Shown here: positions 1 to 7,664 of the stretch, in pieces
How the letters are laid out: each line of letters begins with the position of its first letter
Position numbering within the stretch: position 1 is the stretch's first letter
Assembly: GCA_964471755.1 (NCBI GenBank)
Contig: CAYYJM010000206.1
Span: 1-11,658 of the forward strand
Source of the DNA: CAYYJM01 sp964471755
Lineage (GTDB): Bacteria > Planctomycetota > Planctomycetia > Gemmatales > Gemmataceae
Length of the DNA: 11,658 bases
Direction: 5' to 3'
Program-made: the position numbers and the translations under genes
The notes under the pieces: generated by a model
Told to the model about the DNA's origin: nothing
Database searches by the model: none
What the model saw: only the letters and a program-made list of their open reading frames with translations

Positions 1-2
1 CC

Positions 3-2123
3 GAGTTCCGGCCCGATGGCCAGATGATCGCCACCGCGAGCGAGGACAAAGTGGTCCGCCTGTGGGACGCGACCGGCCGGGAGACGCGGTCCTGGCGCTT
101 GAACGAGAGGGCGAGGGCAGCTGTCTGGAGTCCGGACGGGCGGCGCATCGCCGGCGTGGACGAGCGGAGCCTGTGCGTCTGGGACACCACCACGGGAGCG
201 GAGGTGTACGCCATCGACGGCAAGGGCCTGGCCATCTTCAGTGCCGCGTGGAGTCTCGACGGTCAGAGCCTCGCCGTCGGCGGCGGCATGGGCGTCCGCC
301 TTTACGAGGCCCAGACGGGCAAGGCCATCCCTGGCTGGGACGCCAACACCGGCGACGTCGTCCAGGTCGCCTGGGACGGCAGCGGGGCGTACCTGGCCGC
401 CGCCCTGCTGAGGGACGGCAGTCGGATCTACCACGTCGAAACCGGTCGGCCGTTGTCCCGGTCCCCCCGCGGCGATTGCCTCGGCGTGAGCTGGTCTCCA
501 GACGGCCGGTTCCTCGCCCTGTGCCGCGGCCCGGCCGTCGAGGTCTACTCCCGGGACGACATGGAGCCGATCCTTTCACTGCCGCGCGCGACGGGCCACG
601 CCTGGCCCGCGACGGCCGCCTGGAGCCCGGATGGCCGGACGCTGCTCACCCTGGTTTACGCGACCCCGGTCCTGTGGGACATGACCGCAGGTCCTGGCCC
701 GGCGGATCAACCCCGAAGCCGGGCAGGATTCAGCCGGCTGGTCTGGAGCCCGGAAGGATCTCGGATCGCGGGCCCGGGACACGGCGACGGCATGGATTTC
801 CGGGCGTTCGACGCCTTGCAGACGCAGCCTCTGCCGACCTTCCCCGACGACCTGCCGGCCCACGACGCGGCGTTCCACCCGCGCGGCACCCACCTGGCGC
901 TGGCCCTCGGCGGTGAGCGCAACGCCGTCCTGATCCGCGATCTGACGACCGGGGCCGAGCGGACGCTTACCGTCAGGGATCCCAGGGCCGTGGCCTGGAG
1001 CCCGGACGGTGTCTGGCTCGCCACCGGCGGCAGCGATGGCGTCGTTCGTCTGTTCAACCGGGCCGACGGCTTCGAGGGCCAGCGGCTCGAAGGACATCGC
1101 GATGTCATCCGCACCGTCACCTGGAGCCCGGACGGCCGGTACGTCGCCTCGGGCGGAAACGACTTCATCGTCCGTGTCTGGGACGCCGACACGGGTCGGC
1201 TCGCCGCGGCGCTGAAGGGCCACACGGATCGGGTGCAGCACCTGGCCTGGAGCCCGCACGACGGCCGGCTCGCGTCCGGGTCGTTCGACGGCACCGCGAG
1301 AGTGTGGGACGTGCGGACGAAACGCGAGGTCCTCGCCCTGCGAACGGACGACCCGCCGACGACGAGCGTGGACTGGAGCCGGGACGGCCGGCTTCTCCTG
1401 ACGGCCGGCCATCTCAACCTGCAAGTGTGGGAGACGACGACCGGGCAGCGGCTCGTCCGGCTGGAGTGCGAACGGCACCGGCACCGGGCGAACATCTGGT
1501 CGGCGAAATTCCACCCGTCCGGCGAGTGGATCGTCTTCGGCGACGGTGAGGGCCGGCTGCGCCTCTGGCCGTGGGATGGTCCGCCCGAGCAGGTACAGGT
1601 CCTCGAGGCGACGACATCGACACTCGTCGCCGTGGCCTTCGCACGCGGTGGGCAACGCCTCGTCGTCCGGGACGAGAACGGGGCGATCGTCGTCTGGGAC
1701 ATGCGGACCGGCCAGCCGGTGCCGCGCGAGGACGAGCCGGACGAGTTGCCGAAGGAGAAGGAGGCCCGCGATCCGGCGACCGGTCTACGGGCGGTCATCG
1801 ACGAGTGGCAGGTGCGCGTCCATCTTCCGGTCAAGGCCGGCGGGAGGCCTCGCGACCTGTTCCGGCGCATCTCGCCGGCCCTGTGGCACCGTCTCCAGGC
1901 GGAGCAAATGGACCGCTTCGGCCGGGCGTTCCATCGAGAGCGACAGCTCGAGTGTGACCCGTTCGACCGCGTTGCACGGCAGGAACTGGAGGACGGCTTG
2001 CCGAAACTGGGTGACGACCCGGCCACGCGGGCGCTGCGACAGCGCTGGCGGTCGTTCCAGGCGGCACGGGTCGCCGGCTGGGTCGGCACGGCGGGAACCG
2101 GGGCGTTTCTCTTGCCGCCGTGA
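3..2123 (+). CDS. WD40 repeat protein, 5'-truncated by the window edge
   Basis: The reading frame is already open at base 3 and encodes EFRPDGQ before the first Met at 24. Together they make a normal WD40 blade, so the true start lies upstream and Met24 is internal. Counting from that Met there are 699 residues. About 14 WD40-like repeats end in WD or a variant (LWD 13-15, VWD 52-54, LWD 217-219, VWD 385-387, VWD 427-429, VWE 468-470, LW 514-515, VWD 557-559), most with a 'WSPDG' strand start. Repeats between about 90 and 310 are degenerate. Residues 590-699 are not WD40: a charged, helical tail with Trp, Arg and Glu, which I do not recognise. WD40 propellers are protein-interaction scaffolds, and in planctomycetes they are often fused to kinase or sigma-like domains. 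Any such N-terminal domain would be outside the window. The partner and function are unknown. Confidence 0.88.
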   Translation, partial: EFRPDGQMIATASEDKVVRLWDATGRETRSWRLNERARAAVWSPDGRRIAGVDERSLCVWDTTTGAEVYAIDGKGLAIFSAAWSLDGQSLAVGGGMGVRLYEAQTGKAIPGWDANTGDVVQVAWDGSGAYLAAALLRDGSRIYHVETGRPLSRSPRGDCLGVSWSPDGRFLALCRGPAVEVYSRDDMEPILSLPRATGHAWPATAAWSPDGRTLLTLVYATPVLWDMTAGPGPADQPRSRAGFSRLVWSPEGSRIAGPGHGDGMDFRAFDALQTQPLPTFPDDLPAHDAAFHPRGTHLALALGGERNAVLIRDLTTGAERTLTVRDPRAVAWSPDGVWLATGGSDGVVRLFNRADGFEGQRLEGHRDVIRTVTWSPDGRYVASGGNDFIVRVWDADTGRLAAALKGHTDRVQHLAWSPHDGRLASGSFDGTARVWDVRTKREVLALRTDDPPTTSVDWSRDGRLLLTAGHLNLQVWETTTGQRLVRLECERHRHRANIWSAKFHPSGEWIVFGDGEGRLRLWPWDGPPEQVQVLEATTSTLVAVAFARGGQRLVVRDENGAIVVWDMRTGQPVPREDEPDELPKEKEARDPATGLRAVIDEWQVRVHLPVKAGGRPRDLFRRISPALWHRLQAEQMDRFGRAFHRERQLECDPFDRVARQELEDGLPKLGDDPATRALRQRWRSFQAARVAGWVGTAGTGAFLLPP

Positions 2124-2236
2124 GCCCGCGTCGTTGGCGGTGCGACAAGGAGTGGTTGCCATTCCGGCGAACCGTCGGCCATCCTCTCTCCATCGTCCCC
2201 GGGCGAAGTCGATCTCGCAACCGAAGTGCCGACGAC

Positions 2237-2260
2237 TTGACATCCTCCGGCTGGTAGAAT
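2237..2260 (+). promoter_or_regulatory. candidate ppk1 promoter (extended -10)
   Basis: TAGAAT at 2255-2260 is preceded by TG at 2252-2253, giving an extended -10 (TGG-TAGAAT). A perfect TTGACA lies at 2237-2242, but only 12 bp separates it from the -10, too short for an ordinary sigma-70 promoter with a 17-bp spacer. Either the extended -10 works alone or the spacing is lineage-specific. A start about 7 bp downstream would give a leader of roughly 15-20 nt carrying the GGAGG ribosome-binding site (2273-2277). This is pattern-based inference. Confidence 0.35.
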
Positions 2261-2283
2261 GGCCGGGATACCGGAGGTGAGTC

Positions 2284-4476
2284 ATGGATCTGCCGATGCC
2301 GCCACAGGGGCTCCCGCTCGACGACCCTGCCCTGTACATCAATCGGGAACTGAGCTGGCTCGAGTTCAACCGTCGCGTCCTGGAGGAAGCTCAGGATCCG
2401 ACGGTGCCGATGCTCGAACGTCTCAAATTCGTCGCCATCTGCGAGAGCAATCTCGACGAATTCTACATGGTCCGCGTCGGCGGCTTGCAGCAGAAGCTCC
2501 AGGCCGGCATCGCCTATGGCTCCGGAGCCGATCGCACTCCGGTCGCCACCCAGGTCGAGTACATTGATCAGACCGTTCGCCGCTTGATGAGCGACGCCTA
2601 CGGCGTCCTACTCGGCGAAATCCTGCCGGCTCTGGAGCGCGAGGGGATCGTCCTGCGCGGCCTGCACGAGTTGAGCGATGCCGAGCGGCTCCACCTGCGC
2701 ACGTTCTTCCAGCGGCAGGTCTTTCCCGTGCTGACGCCGCTGGCCATCGATCCCGGCCATCCGTTCCCGCACCTGATGAACAAGTCGCTCAACCTGGCCG
2801 TCATCCTGGAACGGCCCAGCGATCAGGAAAAGCTCTACGCCGTGGTTCAGGTGCCGGCCGTGCTGCCGCGTTTCGTGCCGCTGCCGGTGGAGCCCGGTTC
2901 GTCCGCCCGGCACGTGTTCACGACCCTGGAGACGGTCATCCGGCTGCACCTGGCCGAGTTGTTTCCGGGCATGAAGCATGAACACGACGCCCTGTTTCGC
3001 GTCACCCGAAACAGCGACTTCGAGATCGACGATGAGGAGGTCGAGGACCTGCTCAAGACGATCGAGGAGGAGGTGCGTAAACGTCGGCGCGGGGCGGCCG
3101 TGCGCATTCAGATCGAGCAGACGGCTCAGCCGCAGCTGGTCGAGTTCCTGACCGGGGCGCTCGACCTCGATTCGACCGACGTCCACGCCTGTCCGGGCCT
3201 GCTCGACCTGACGAGCCTGTTCCACCTGTACGGCGTGCCGGGCTACGCCCATCTGCGCGATCCGGGCTTTCTGCCACAGCAGGTTCCGGAATTCACCATG
3301 GCCACCAGCATCTGGACGGCCATCCGCACCCGCGACATTCTGCTGCACCATCCCTACGAGGCGTTCAGTCACGTCGTCGATTTCATCGAGACGGCGGCGA
3401 CCGACGATCGCGTCCTGGCCATCAAGCAGACGCTCTATCGGACGAGCAGCGATTCGCCCGTAGTGCGCGCCCTGGCCCGAGCGGCGGACAATGGCAAGCA
3501 GGTGACCGCCGTCCTGGAATTGAAGGCGCGCCTCGACGAGGAACGCAACATCCACTGGGCCCAGCAGTTAGAGAAGGCCGGCGTCCATGTCGTCTTCGGG
3601 TTCGTCAACCTCAAGACGCACTGCAAGGTCGCGCTCGTCGTCCGTCGGGAGGAGGACGGCCTGCGCCGCTACGTCCACCTGGCGACGGGCAATTACAACC
3701 CGACGACGGCACGCATCTACACCGACCTCGGTCTGTTCACCTGCAACCCGGATCTCTGTGACGACGCCTCGGCTCTGTTCAACTACCTGACCGGCTACTG
3801 CGAGCTACCGCAGTATCGCAAGTTGATCGTCGCTCCGGAGCGGATGCTCGCGTTCATGATCGAGAAGATCGAGCAAGAGCGTCAACTCGCCCTGGCCGGC
3901 AAGGAGGGCAAGATCCTGGCCAAGATCAACGGCCTGCTCGAACCATCGGTGACGCAGGCCCTCTATCAGGCCAGCCAGGCGGGCGTGAAGATCCACATCG
4001 TCTGTCGGGGCATCTGCAATCTCCGGCCGGGGCTGCCGGGATACAGCGAGAACATTCGCGTCGTCTCGATCGTCGATCGCTTCCTGGAACACAGCCGGAT
4101 CTACTGCTTCGGCAACAACGGAGATCCGCAGGTGTTCGTCGGCTCGGCCGACTGGATGGATCGCAACCTGACGCGCCGAGTGGAGGTGGTTTTCCCGATC
4201 GAGCAATCCGACCTGAAGCGACGAATGATCGATGAAATCCTGGCCATCACGTTCGCCGATAACGTCAAGGCGCGGGAGCTGCTCCCGAACGGAACGTACC
4301 GCCGCGTGACGGTCGAGGAGGGGCAACCGCGCGTGCGGAGTCAGCAGCGCTTTCTGGAACTGGCCGCGGAGACCAATGCGCGGAAACTGGCCGAATTCCA
4401 GGCCATGCCGCCGCTCACCTTCGTGGACAGCCAGCCGGCCAGCGTCCGGGGAACTCGCCGACCGCGGACGCGCTGA
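2284..4476 (+). CDS. ppk1: polyphosphate kinase 1
   Basis: PPK1 reversibly transfers the terminal phosphate of ATP onto inorganic polyphosphate through a phospho-histidine intermediate, at or near the membrane. The 730-aa length is normal for the family. The N-terminal domain opens with the family signature NRELSWLEFNRRVL (20-33), followed by the SNLDEFYMVR segment (55-64). In the phospholipase-D-like C-terminal half, K444-T-H446-C-K448 carries the histidine matching the E. coli autophosphorylated His435. H465 lies in the YVHLATGNYN motif, and LEH603SR with the downstream SADWMDRN (621-628) holds the second conserved histidine. R386 and R416 match the metal and phosphate-binding arginines. 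GGAGG at 2273-2277 fixes the start, 6 bp before the ATG. It is 160 bp from the WD40 gene with its own candidate promoter, so it is probably a separate unit. All expected catalytic residues are present. Confidence 0.97.
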   Translation: MDLPMPPQGLPLDDPALYINRELSWLEFNRRVLEEAQDPTVPMLERLKFVAICESNLDEFYMVRVGGLQQKLQAGIAYGSGADRTPVATQVEYIDQTVRRLMSDAYGVLLGEILPALEREGIVLRGLHELSDAERLHLRTFFQRQVFPVLTPLAIDPGHPFPHLMNKSLNLAVILERPSDQEKLYAVVQVPAVLPRFVPLPVEPGSSARHVFTTLETVIRLHLAELFPGMKHEHDALFRVTRNSDFEIDDEEVEDLLKTIEEEVRKRRRGAAVRIQIEQTAQPQLVEFLTGALDLDSTDVHACPGLLDLTSLFHLYGVPGYAHLRDPGFLPQQVPEFTMATSIWTAIRTRDILLHHPYEAFSHVVDFIETAATDDRVLAIKQTLYRTSSDSPVVRALARAADNGKQVTAVLELKARLDEERNIHWAQQLEKAGVHVVFGFVNLKTHCKVALVVRREEDGLRRYVHLATGNYNPTTARIYTDLGLFTCNPDLCDDASALFNYLTGYCELPQYRKLIVAPERMLAFMIEKIEQERQLALAGKEGKILAKINGLLEPSVTQALYQASQAGVKIHIVCRGICNLRPGLPGYSENIRVVSIVDRFLEHSRIYCFGNNGDPQVFVGSADWMDRNLTRRVEVVFPIEQSDLKRRMIDEILAITFADNVKARELLPNGTYRRVTVEEGQPRVRSQQRFLELAAETNARKLAEFQAMPPLTFVDSQPASVRGTRRPRTR

Positions 4477-4489
4477 GCAAGAAGGGCGA

Positions 4490-4527
4490 GCGTGGTCGGG
4501 GCGGGTGCCTGGTCACCCCGACCACGC
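4490..4527. terminator. candidate bidirectional terminator between convergent genes
   Basis: A perfect 12-bp GC-rich inverted repeat (4490-4501 with 4516-4527) encloses a 14-nt loop. It begins 14 bp after the ppk1 stop and ends 7 bp before the stop of the minus-strand lipoprotein gene, so it would stop both transcripts. There is no T-run on either side, so it is not a textbook rho-independent terminator. It may instead act as a 3'-end stabiliser or roadblock. Confidence 0.6.
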
Positions 4528-4533
4528 CGGACT

Positions 4534-4773
4534 TCAGGGCCCGCACGACGAGCAGGCCGGCGCGGGACTGGCGGGTGTAGCGCAACCGCATCCCGAGCAG
4601 CGTCCGTACGGATCGAGCGGATTGTGCGGAGCGACGTCACAGCGACCAAAGTAGACGTTGTCCAGCCTCGTCTTGTGATGGCCACCTTTCGACTTGCAAC
4701 CGGAAGAGGCTACCAGCAGACTGGCACCGACGATCAGGACAAACAGGCGTAGCCTGGTAAGATACTGTCGCAT
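4534..4773 (-). CDS. small cysteine-rich lipoprotein (hypothetical)
   Basis: This 79-aa protein has a classic short export signal: a basic N-terminus (RQYLTRLR), a hydrophobic core (LFVLIVGASLLVA, 10-22) and a lipobox-like SSGC with Cys26. Position -3 is Ser rather than Leu, so the lipobox is not ideal. The rest is only 53 residues: a basic His-containing stretch, then six more cysteines (45, 59, 62, 64, 74, 77) in GRCSGCGC and CSSC clusters with Pro and Ala between. The clusters could bind metal or form disulfides; nothing shows which. I do not recognise the family. A GAGGA motif lies 9 nt upstream of the ATG on the minus strand. Its stop faces the ppk1 stop across the 4490-4527 hairpin. The signal sequence and ribosome-binding site together argue for a real gene despite its size. 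Confidence 0.65.
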   Translation of the reverse strand: MRQYLTRLRLFVLIVGASLLVASSGCKSKGGHHKTRLDNVYFGRCDVAPHNPLDPYGRCSGCGCATPASPAPACSSCGP

Positions 4774-4913
4774 CGGGATCCATCCTCGTGCGGGGGGTGG
4801 TGTCGGTTCCGAAGTCGGGAGCGAGGGTAGCCCGACGCTATCTCCGGCAGGTCCGGCACGCGAAGAAACAACGGTGTGTCCGCTACAAGGATCGTCGTCG
4901 GCCCCTGGGGGAC

Positions 4914-4943
4914 TTGATCAAAACCCACGCGGGTCGGTAAAAC
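4914..4943 (+). promoter_or_regulatory. candidate promoter of the nucleotidyltransferase gene
   Basis: TTGATC (4914-4919) and TAAAAC (4938-4943) are separated by 18 bp and each matches the sigma-70 consensus at 4 of 6 positions. They sit in the locally AT-richer part of the 210-bp divergent region between the minus-strand lipoprotein and the nucleotidyltransferase, about 25 bp upstream of its ribosome-binding site. No convincing promoter was seen for the minus-strand gene. Confidence 0.3.
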
Positions 4944-4983
4944 GCGAGAACAGGGAAAATTCGGCCTCGGAGGTTTACACGGA

Positions 4984-5679
4984 ATGGACGCGATCATCCT
5001 GGCGGCCGGTCTTGGCACCCGTCTACGACCGCACACCCTGACGACGCCCAAGCCGCTGCTGCCGTTGCAGAATCGGCCCATCCTCGACTGGACGCTGGCC
5101 GCGCTGCCTCGCAGCGTCGATCGTGTCCTGGTCGTCGTCAACTACCTGGCCGAGCAGATCGAGGCGTACTTGAAGACGCAGAGTCACCTGGCCGCCTGGG
5201 AGGTCGTTCGTCAGAGCGAGCCACGCGGCACCGGCGACGCGTTGCGCAGCTGCCGGGAGCGGCTGCGTTCGGATCGCTTCCTCGTTCTCAACGGCGACGA
5301 TCTGTTCGGTGCCGCCGACCTGGAGAAGCTCGCGGCCACGTCGGCCGGCGTGCTATGTGCTCCGGTGAACGAACCCCGCAAGTTCGGTATCGCCTTCCTG
5401 AAGCCAGACGGCACCCTCGAAAAGCTGGTCGAGAAGCCGGCCCTGGACGGCACCCATCTGGCCAACACCGGCGCGTACCTCTTCCCACGCCACGTCTTCA
5501 CGACGGAACTGACGGTGTCGAGTCGGGGCGAATACGAGATCACCGACTACGTCTCGGCCCTGGCCCAGCAGGAACCCGTGGCGGTGATCCCCGCGTCGTT
5601 CTGGCTGCCGATCGGCACAGTCGAGGCCTGGCAGGCGGCCCAGGGGCTGGACCTGGCGACGCCCCTGACGCGACATTGA
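4984..5679 (+). CDS. sugar-phosphate nucleotidyltransferase
   Basis: This is an enzyme of the NTP_transferase (Rossmann-like GT-A) family, which makes an activated NDP-sugar from an NTP and a sugar 1-phosphate. It shows the N-terminal signature LAAGLGTRLRPHT (6-18), then KPLLP (23-27), where the lysine contacts substrate. NGDDLF (103-108) carries a metal-binding aspartate, EKP is at 150-152, NTGAYLF at 161-167, and GEYEITDYV (182-190) with the W-PIGT segment (207-212) closes the active site. The 231-aa length is the catalytic domain alone; there is no left-handed beta-helix acyltransferase domain as in GlmU. The sugar and nucleotide cannot be read from the sequence; candidates are glucose-1-P, mannose-1-P or MurNAc-1-P. 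GGAGG at 4969-4973 supports the ATG start. The gene stands alone, flanked by genes of opposite strand. Confidence 0.9.
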   Translation: MDAIILAAGLGTRLRPHTLTTPKPLLPLQNRPILDWTLAALPRSVDRVLVVVNYLAEQIEAYLKTQSHLAAWEVVRQSEPRGTGDALRSCRERLRSDRFLVLNGDDLFGAADLEKLAATSAGVLCAPVNEPRKFGIAFLKPDGTLEKLVEKPALDGTHLANTGAYLFPRHVFTTELTVSSRGEYEITDYVSALAQQEPVAVIPASFWLPIGTVEAWQAAQGLDLATPLTRH

Positions 5680-5764
5680 GAGACTGTTCCATTCAGAGGC
5701 TGCACGGAAAGCCCCTAGCCCCGGTACTCCGGGGAGAGGGAGTCGCTTTCCGTGTAGTCTCTCA
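5677..5764. repeat. nested inverted repeat; candidate terminator or palindromic element
   Basis: Three stems are nested. Outer: a perfect 9-bp pair, 5677-5685 with 5756-5764. Middle: a perfect 10-bp pair, 5703-5712 with 5745-5754. Inner: CCCT with AGGG (5713-5716, 5737-5740), then CCCCGG with CCGGGG (5719-5724, 5729-5734) around a TACT loop. A 17-nt bulge (5686-5702) lies only on the 5' side. The outer stem starts on the TGA of the nucleotidyltransferase gene. The position between convergent genes fits a terminator, but there is no T-tract. The layered symmetry also fits a small non-autonomous palindromic repeat. From 5765 to the stop of the minus gene at 5847 I see only short hairpins, such as GCCGC/GCGGC at 5789-5804. 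Confidence 0.7.
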
Positions 5765-5846
5765 GTCGCATCACGGATTGGGAGGTAGGCCGCAAGTTCG
5801 CGGCACCAGACCGTACGTCATGGACAAGCGACCGTTCTCGCCCCCT

Positions 5847-7346
5847 TCATGGGGCTGACGCTCCACGTTCGCCATCGCCTTCCAGCCGATGGCGAGCGTC
5901 CTCGACCTCGTGCGCTCGCATGACCTGGAAGCGCTGCTGATACTCGCGAATCTTCGGTGACAGTTCCCAGCGGCTATACTTGCCCCACGTCCGGTCGGCC
6001 CGGTCGGCCTGCTCCTCGAAGGTCTCCCGGTAAACGATTCGGCCCTGCTCGACCAGTTTGACGAACAACGGTTCACCGACGATCGTCTCACTGGCATCGG
6101 CGACGATCAGGGCGTTGCCCCGAGCGTAGACGCGCAGGTAGCCGCCGAGCGATTCCTTGCCCGGCGAGTTGGAGAACTTCACGTTCGGATGGTCCTCCGT
6201 CGCCGTCCGCTTGTACGCGGCGGCGACCGTGTCACGGTGGACCAGTCGCCACCAGTAGCCGCCCGCGCCGGGAAAGAGCATCGTCGGCTCCTGGCCGGTC
6301 GCCTGGCGGAAGTGGTCGTAAACATGGCGGACGCTCTCCGGCGTGATCTCGTCCTCGAAGACGATCAGTCGCGGCTCGATGCCCAGTTCCTTCATCTTCG
6401 TGAAGTAGAGGACGCACTGCTCGGCGATGTTTCCCGAATCGATCCGGATACCAACTCCCGTCTTGTCGGGATAGCTGCGCATCACCCGGAGAGCATTCTC
6501 CAGGCCGACCGTCTCGGCATCGACCAGGTCGCACAGCAGCGACGCCTGGCCGAACGTCCGGACGAAGCGATCCATCATCTCGTACTCGGCGTCGCCGAGG
6601 GTACGGTCGAACGCCTGGCCGGCACACATCATCTCGTGGCCGATCGTGCCGACCGATTTGAACAGTTCGGGGTAGAGGAATTCGGCCGTGTCGTTCGAGG
6701 TGAGGCTGCCTCGACCGCCGACGTAGCGGGCCAGCAGGAGGACAAGGTTGGCCTGCTCATTGACCGCCCCGCGCAGGCCGAACTCGGCGTCGCGTGGCGT
6801 GGCCAGTTTCATGAGGCGGCCCTTGGTCGCCTGGAGAATCGGCGCGAAGTACCGGCACATCGCCGGCTCCAGGTAGGAGACGAAGCCGCCGGGCCCCTCG
6901 ATCAGCAGGCACGGCATGCCGGCCAGGAAGGTCTGTCCGCCGGGCAGGCCCCAGACGTCGATCGGCAGGTACAAGTCGTCGTCGGTCGTACTATCGAGCA
7001 GCGACCACCACAATTCCCTGGGAAAGGCCCGCGTTGCCGAATGATCGGCGAACCATTGTGCCGATAGTTCGATGTCCCGCCGACGAAGCGGGCGATGGAA
7101 CCACTGCGCGAGCATGGCCTCATGGCCGGCCATGATGAGTTGCGGCCCGGCCCCCGGTTCGGGGAGTCCCTTGCGCAGGGTGAGCGAATAGGCCGCGTGA
7201 GCCAGGGCGACCTCGGGGACGGCGGCCCACATGGTTCGCTTGTAGGTGTCGGTGCCGCCGAGCCAGCCGCCCAGGAGGAAGTGGCGAGCCAGGAATTCGT
7301 CGCGCATCAGCCGGCGTTTCTCGGCGAACGGATCGCTCGTGGACAT
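5847..7346 (-). CDS. pncB: nicotinate/nicotinamide phosphoribosyltransferase family enzyme
   Basis: The 499-aa enzyme would condense nicotinate (or nicotinamide) with PRPP to give the mononucleotide for NAD salvage. GGTDTYKRTMW (30-40) matches the family N-terminus. EFGLRGA (188-194), GGRGSLTSN (210-218) and SVGTIGH237 carry the expected Arg and catalytic His. RIDSGN (301-306) is the phosphate-binding loop. KFSNSPGKESLGG (390-402) resembles the nicotinate-type K-S-x-x-x-x-K-T-x-P-G motif. In contrast, FPGAGGYWWRLVHRDT (358-373) looks more like the nicotinamide-type GSGGGLLQK-TRDT segment, so the substrate is uncertain. The ATG at 7346 is preceded by GGGAGA (minus strand, 6 nt away). The frame stays open far upstream, but that extension has no family similarity and overlaps the DUF1559 gene. 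The last 15 residues are a low-complexity tail. Confidence 0.87.
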   Translation of the reverse strand: MSTSDPFAEKRRLMRDEFLARHFLLGGWLGGTDTYKRTMWAAVPEVALAHAAYSLTLRKGLPEPGAGPQLIMAGHEAMLAQWFHRPLRRRDIELSAQWFADHSATRAFPRELWWSLLDSTTDDDLYLPIDVWGLPGGQTFLAGMPCLLIEGPGGFVSYLEPAMCRYFAPILQATKGRLMKLATPRDAEFGLRGAVNEQANLVLLLARYVGGRGSLTSNDTAEFLYPELFKSVGTIGHEMMCAGQAFDRTLGDAEYEMMDRFVRTFGQASLLCDLVDAETVGLENALRVMRSYPDKTGVGIRIDSGNIAEQCVLYFTKMKELGIEPRLIVFEDEITPESVRHVYDHFRQATGQEPTMLFPGAGGYWWRLVHRDTVAAAYKRTATEDHPNVKFSNSPGKESLGGYLRVYARGNALIVADASETIVGEPLFVKLVEQGRIVYRETFEEQADRADRTWGKYSRWELSPKIREYQQRFQVMRAHEVEDARHRLEGDGERGASAP

Positions 7347-7664
7347 GGGCCATCTCCCGTTGTTGGCCAGGGTGCCTCGCCGGATCGGACGCCGGACGGG
7401 TGTCGATAAAGCCAGGCGAGATCGGGCCGCCGACATCGTATTCCAACCCGGCCACCAAGGCGATCGAGCCGTGACCGGGTTGACCATTTGCTGACACCCG
7501 CCAGGCCGGCAATTTCCCTCGGATTTTATCATTGACAGAGAGTACACTTCCAATGAAGATGAGGCATCGGTGAGGATACTCGCACACGATCCCCCCTCAT
7601 CGGAGCAACAGTTGAGAAAGTGCTTATTCGTTTTCCTATCTCTTACCCGACGGAGTGACTCTTT
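7347..7664. other. 318-bp divergent intergenic region
   Basis: This region separates the start of the minus-strand phosphoribosyltransferase gene from the DUF1559 gene and must hold promoters for both. The half nearer the DUF1559 gene is AT-richer. It has a perfect TTGACA at 7532-7537, but the best hexamer 17 bp on (GAAGAT, 7555-7560) matches the -10 consensus at only 3 positions. A second -35-like TTGAGA is at 7612-7617, with TATCTC 19 bp away. GGAG at 7652-7655, 9 nt before the ATG, is the DUF1559 ribosome-binding site. No convincing minus-strand promoter, RNA gene or riboswitch was recognised. Confidence 0.5.

Noticed and set aside
707..2182. 491-aa and 359-aa minus-strand frames opposite the WD40 gene
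   Set aside because: Long antisense frames are expected in high-GC DNA with strong codon bias; both show repeated Ser/Arg/Pro/Cys-rich text mirroring the WD40 repeats and no domain.
6189..7067. 292-aa plus-strand frame inside the phosphoribosyltransferase gene
   Set aside because: It mirrors a well-supported conserved gene on the other strand and has no motif of its own.
7532..7548. TTGACA and TACACT as a promoter
   Set aside because: Only 5 bp separate the two hexamers, so they cannot be a -35/-10 pair.
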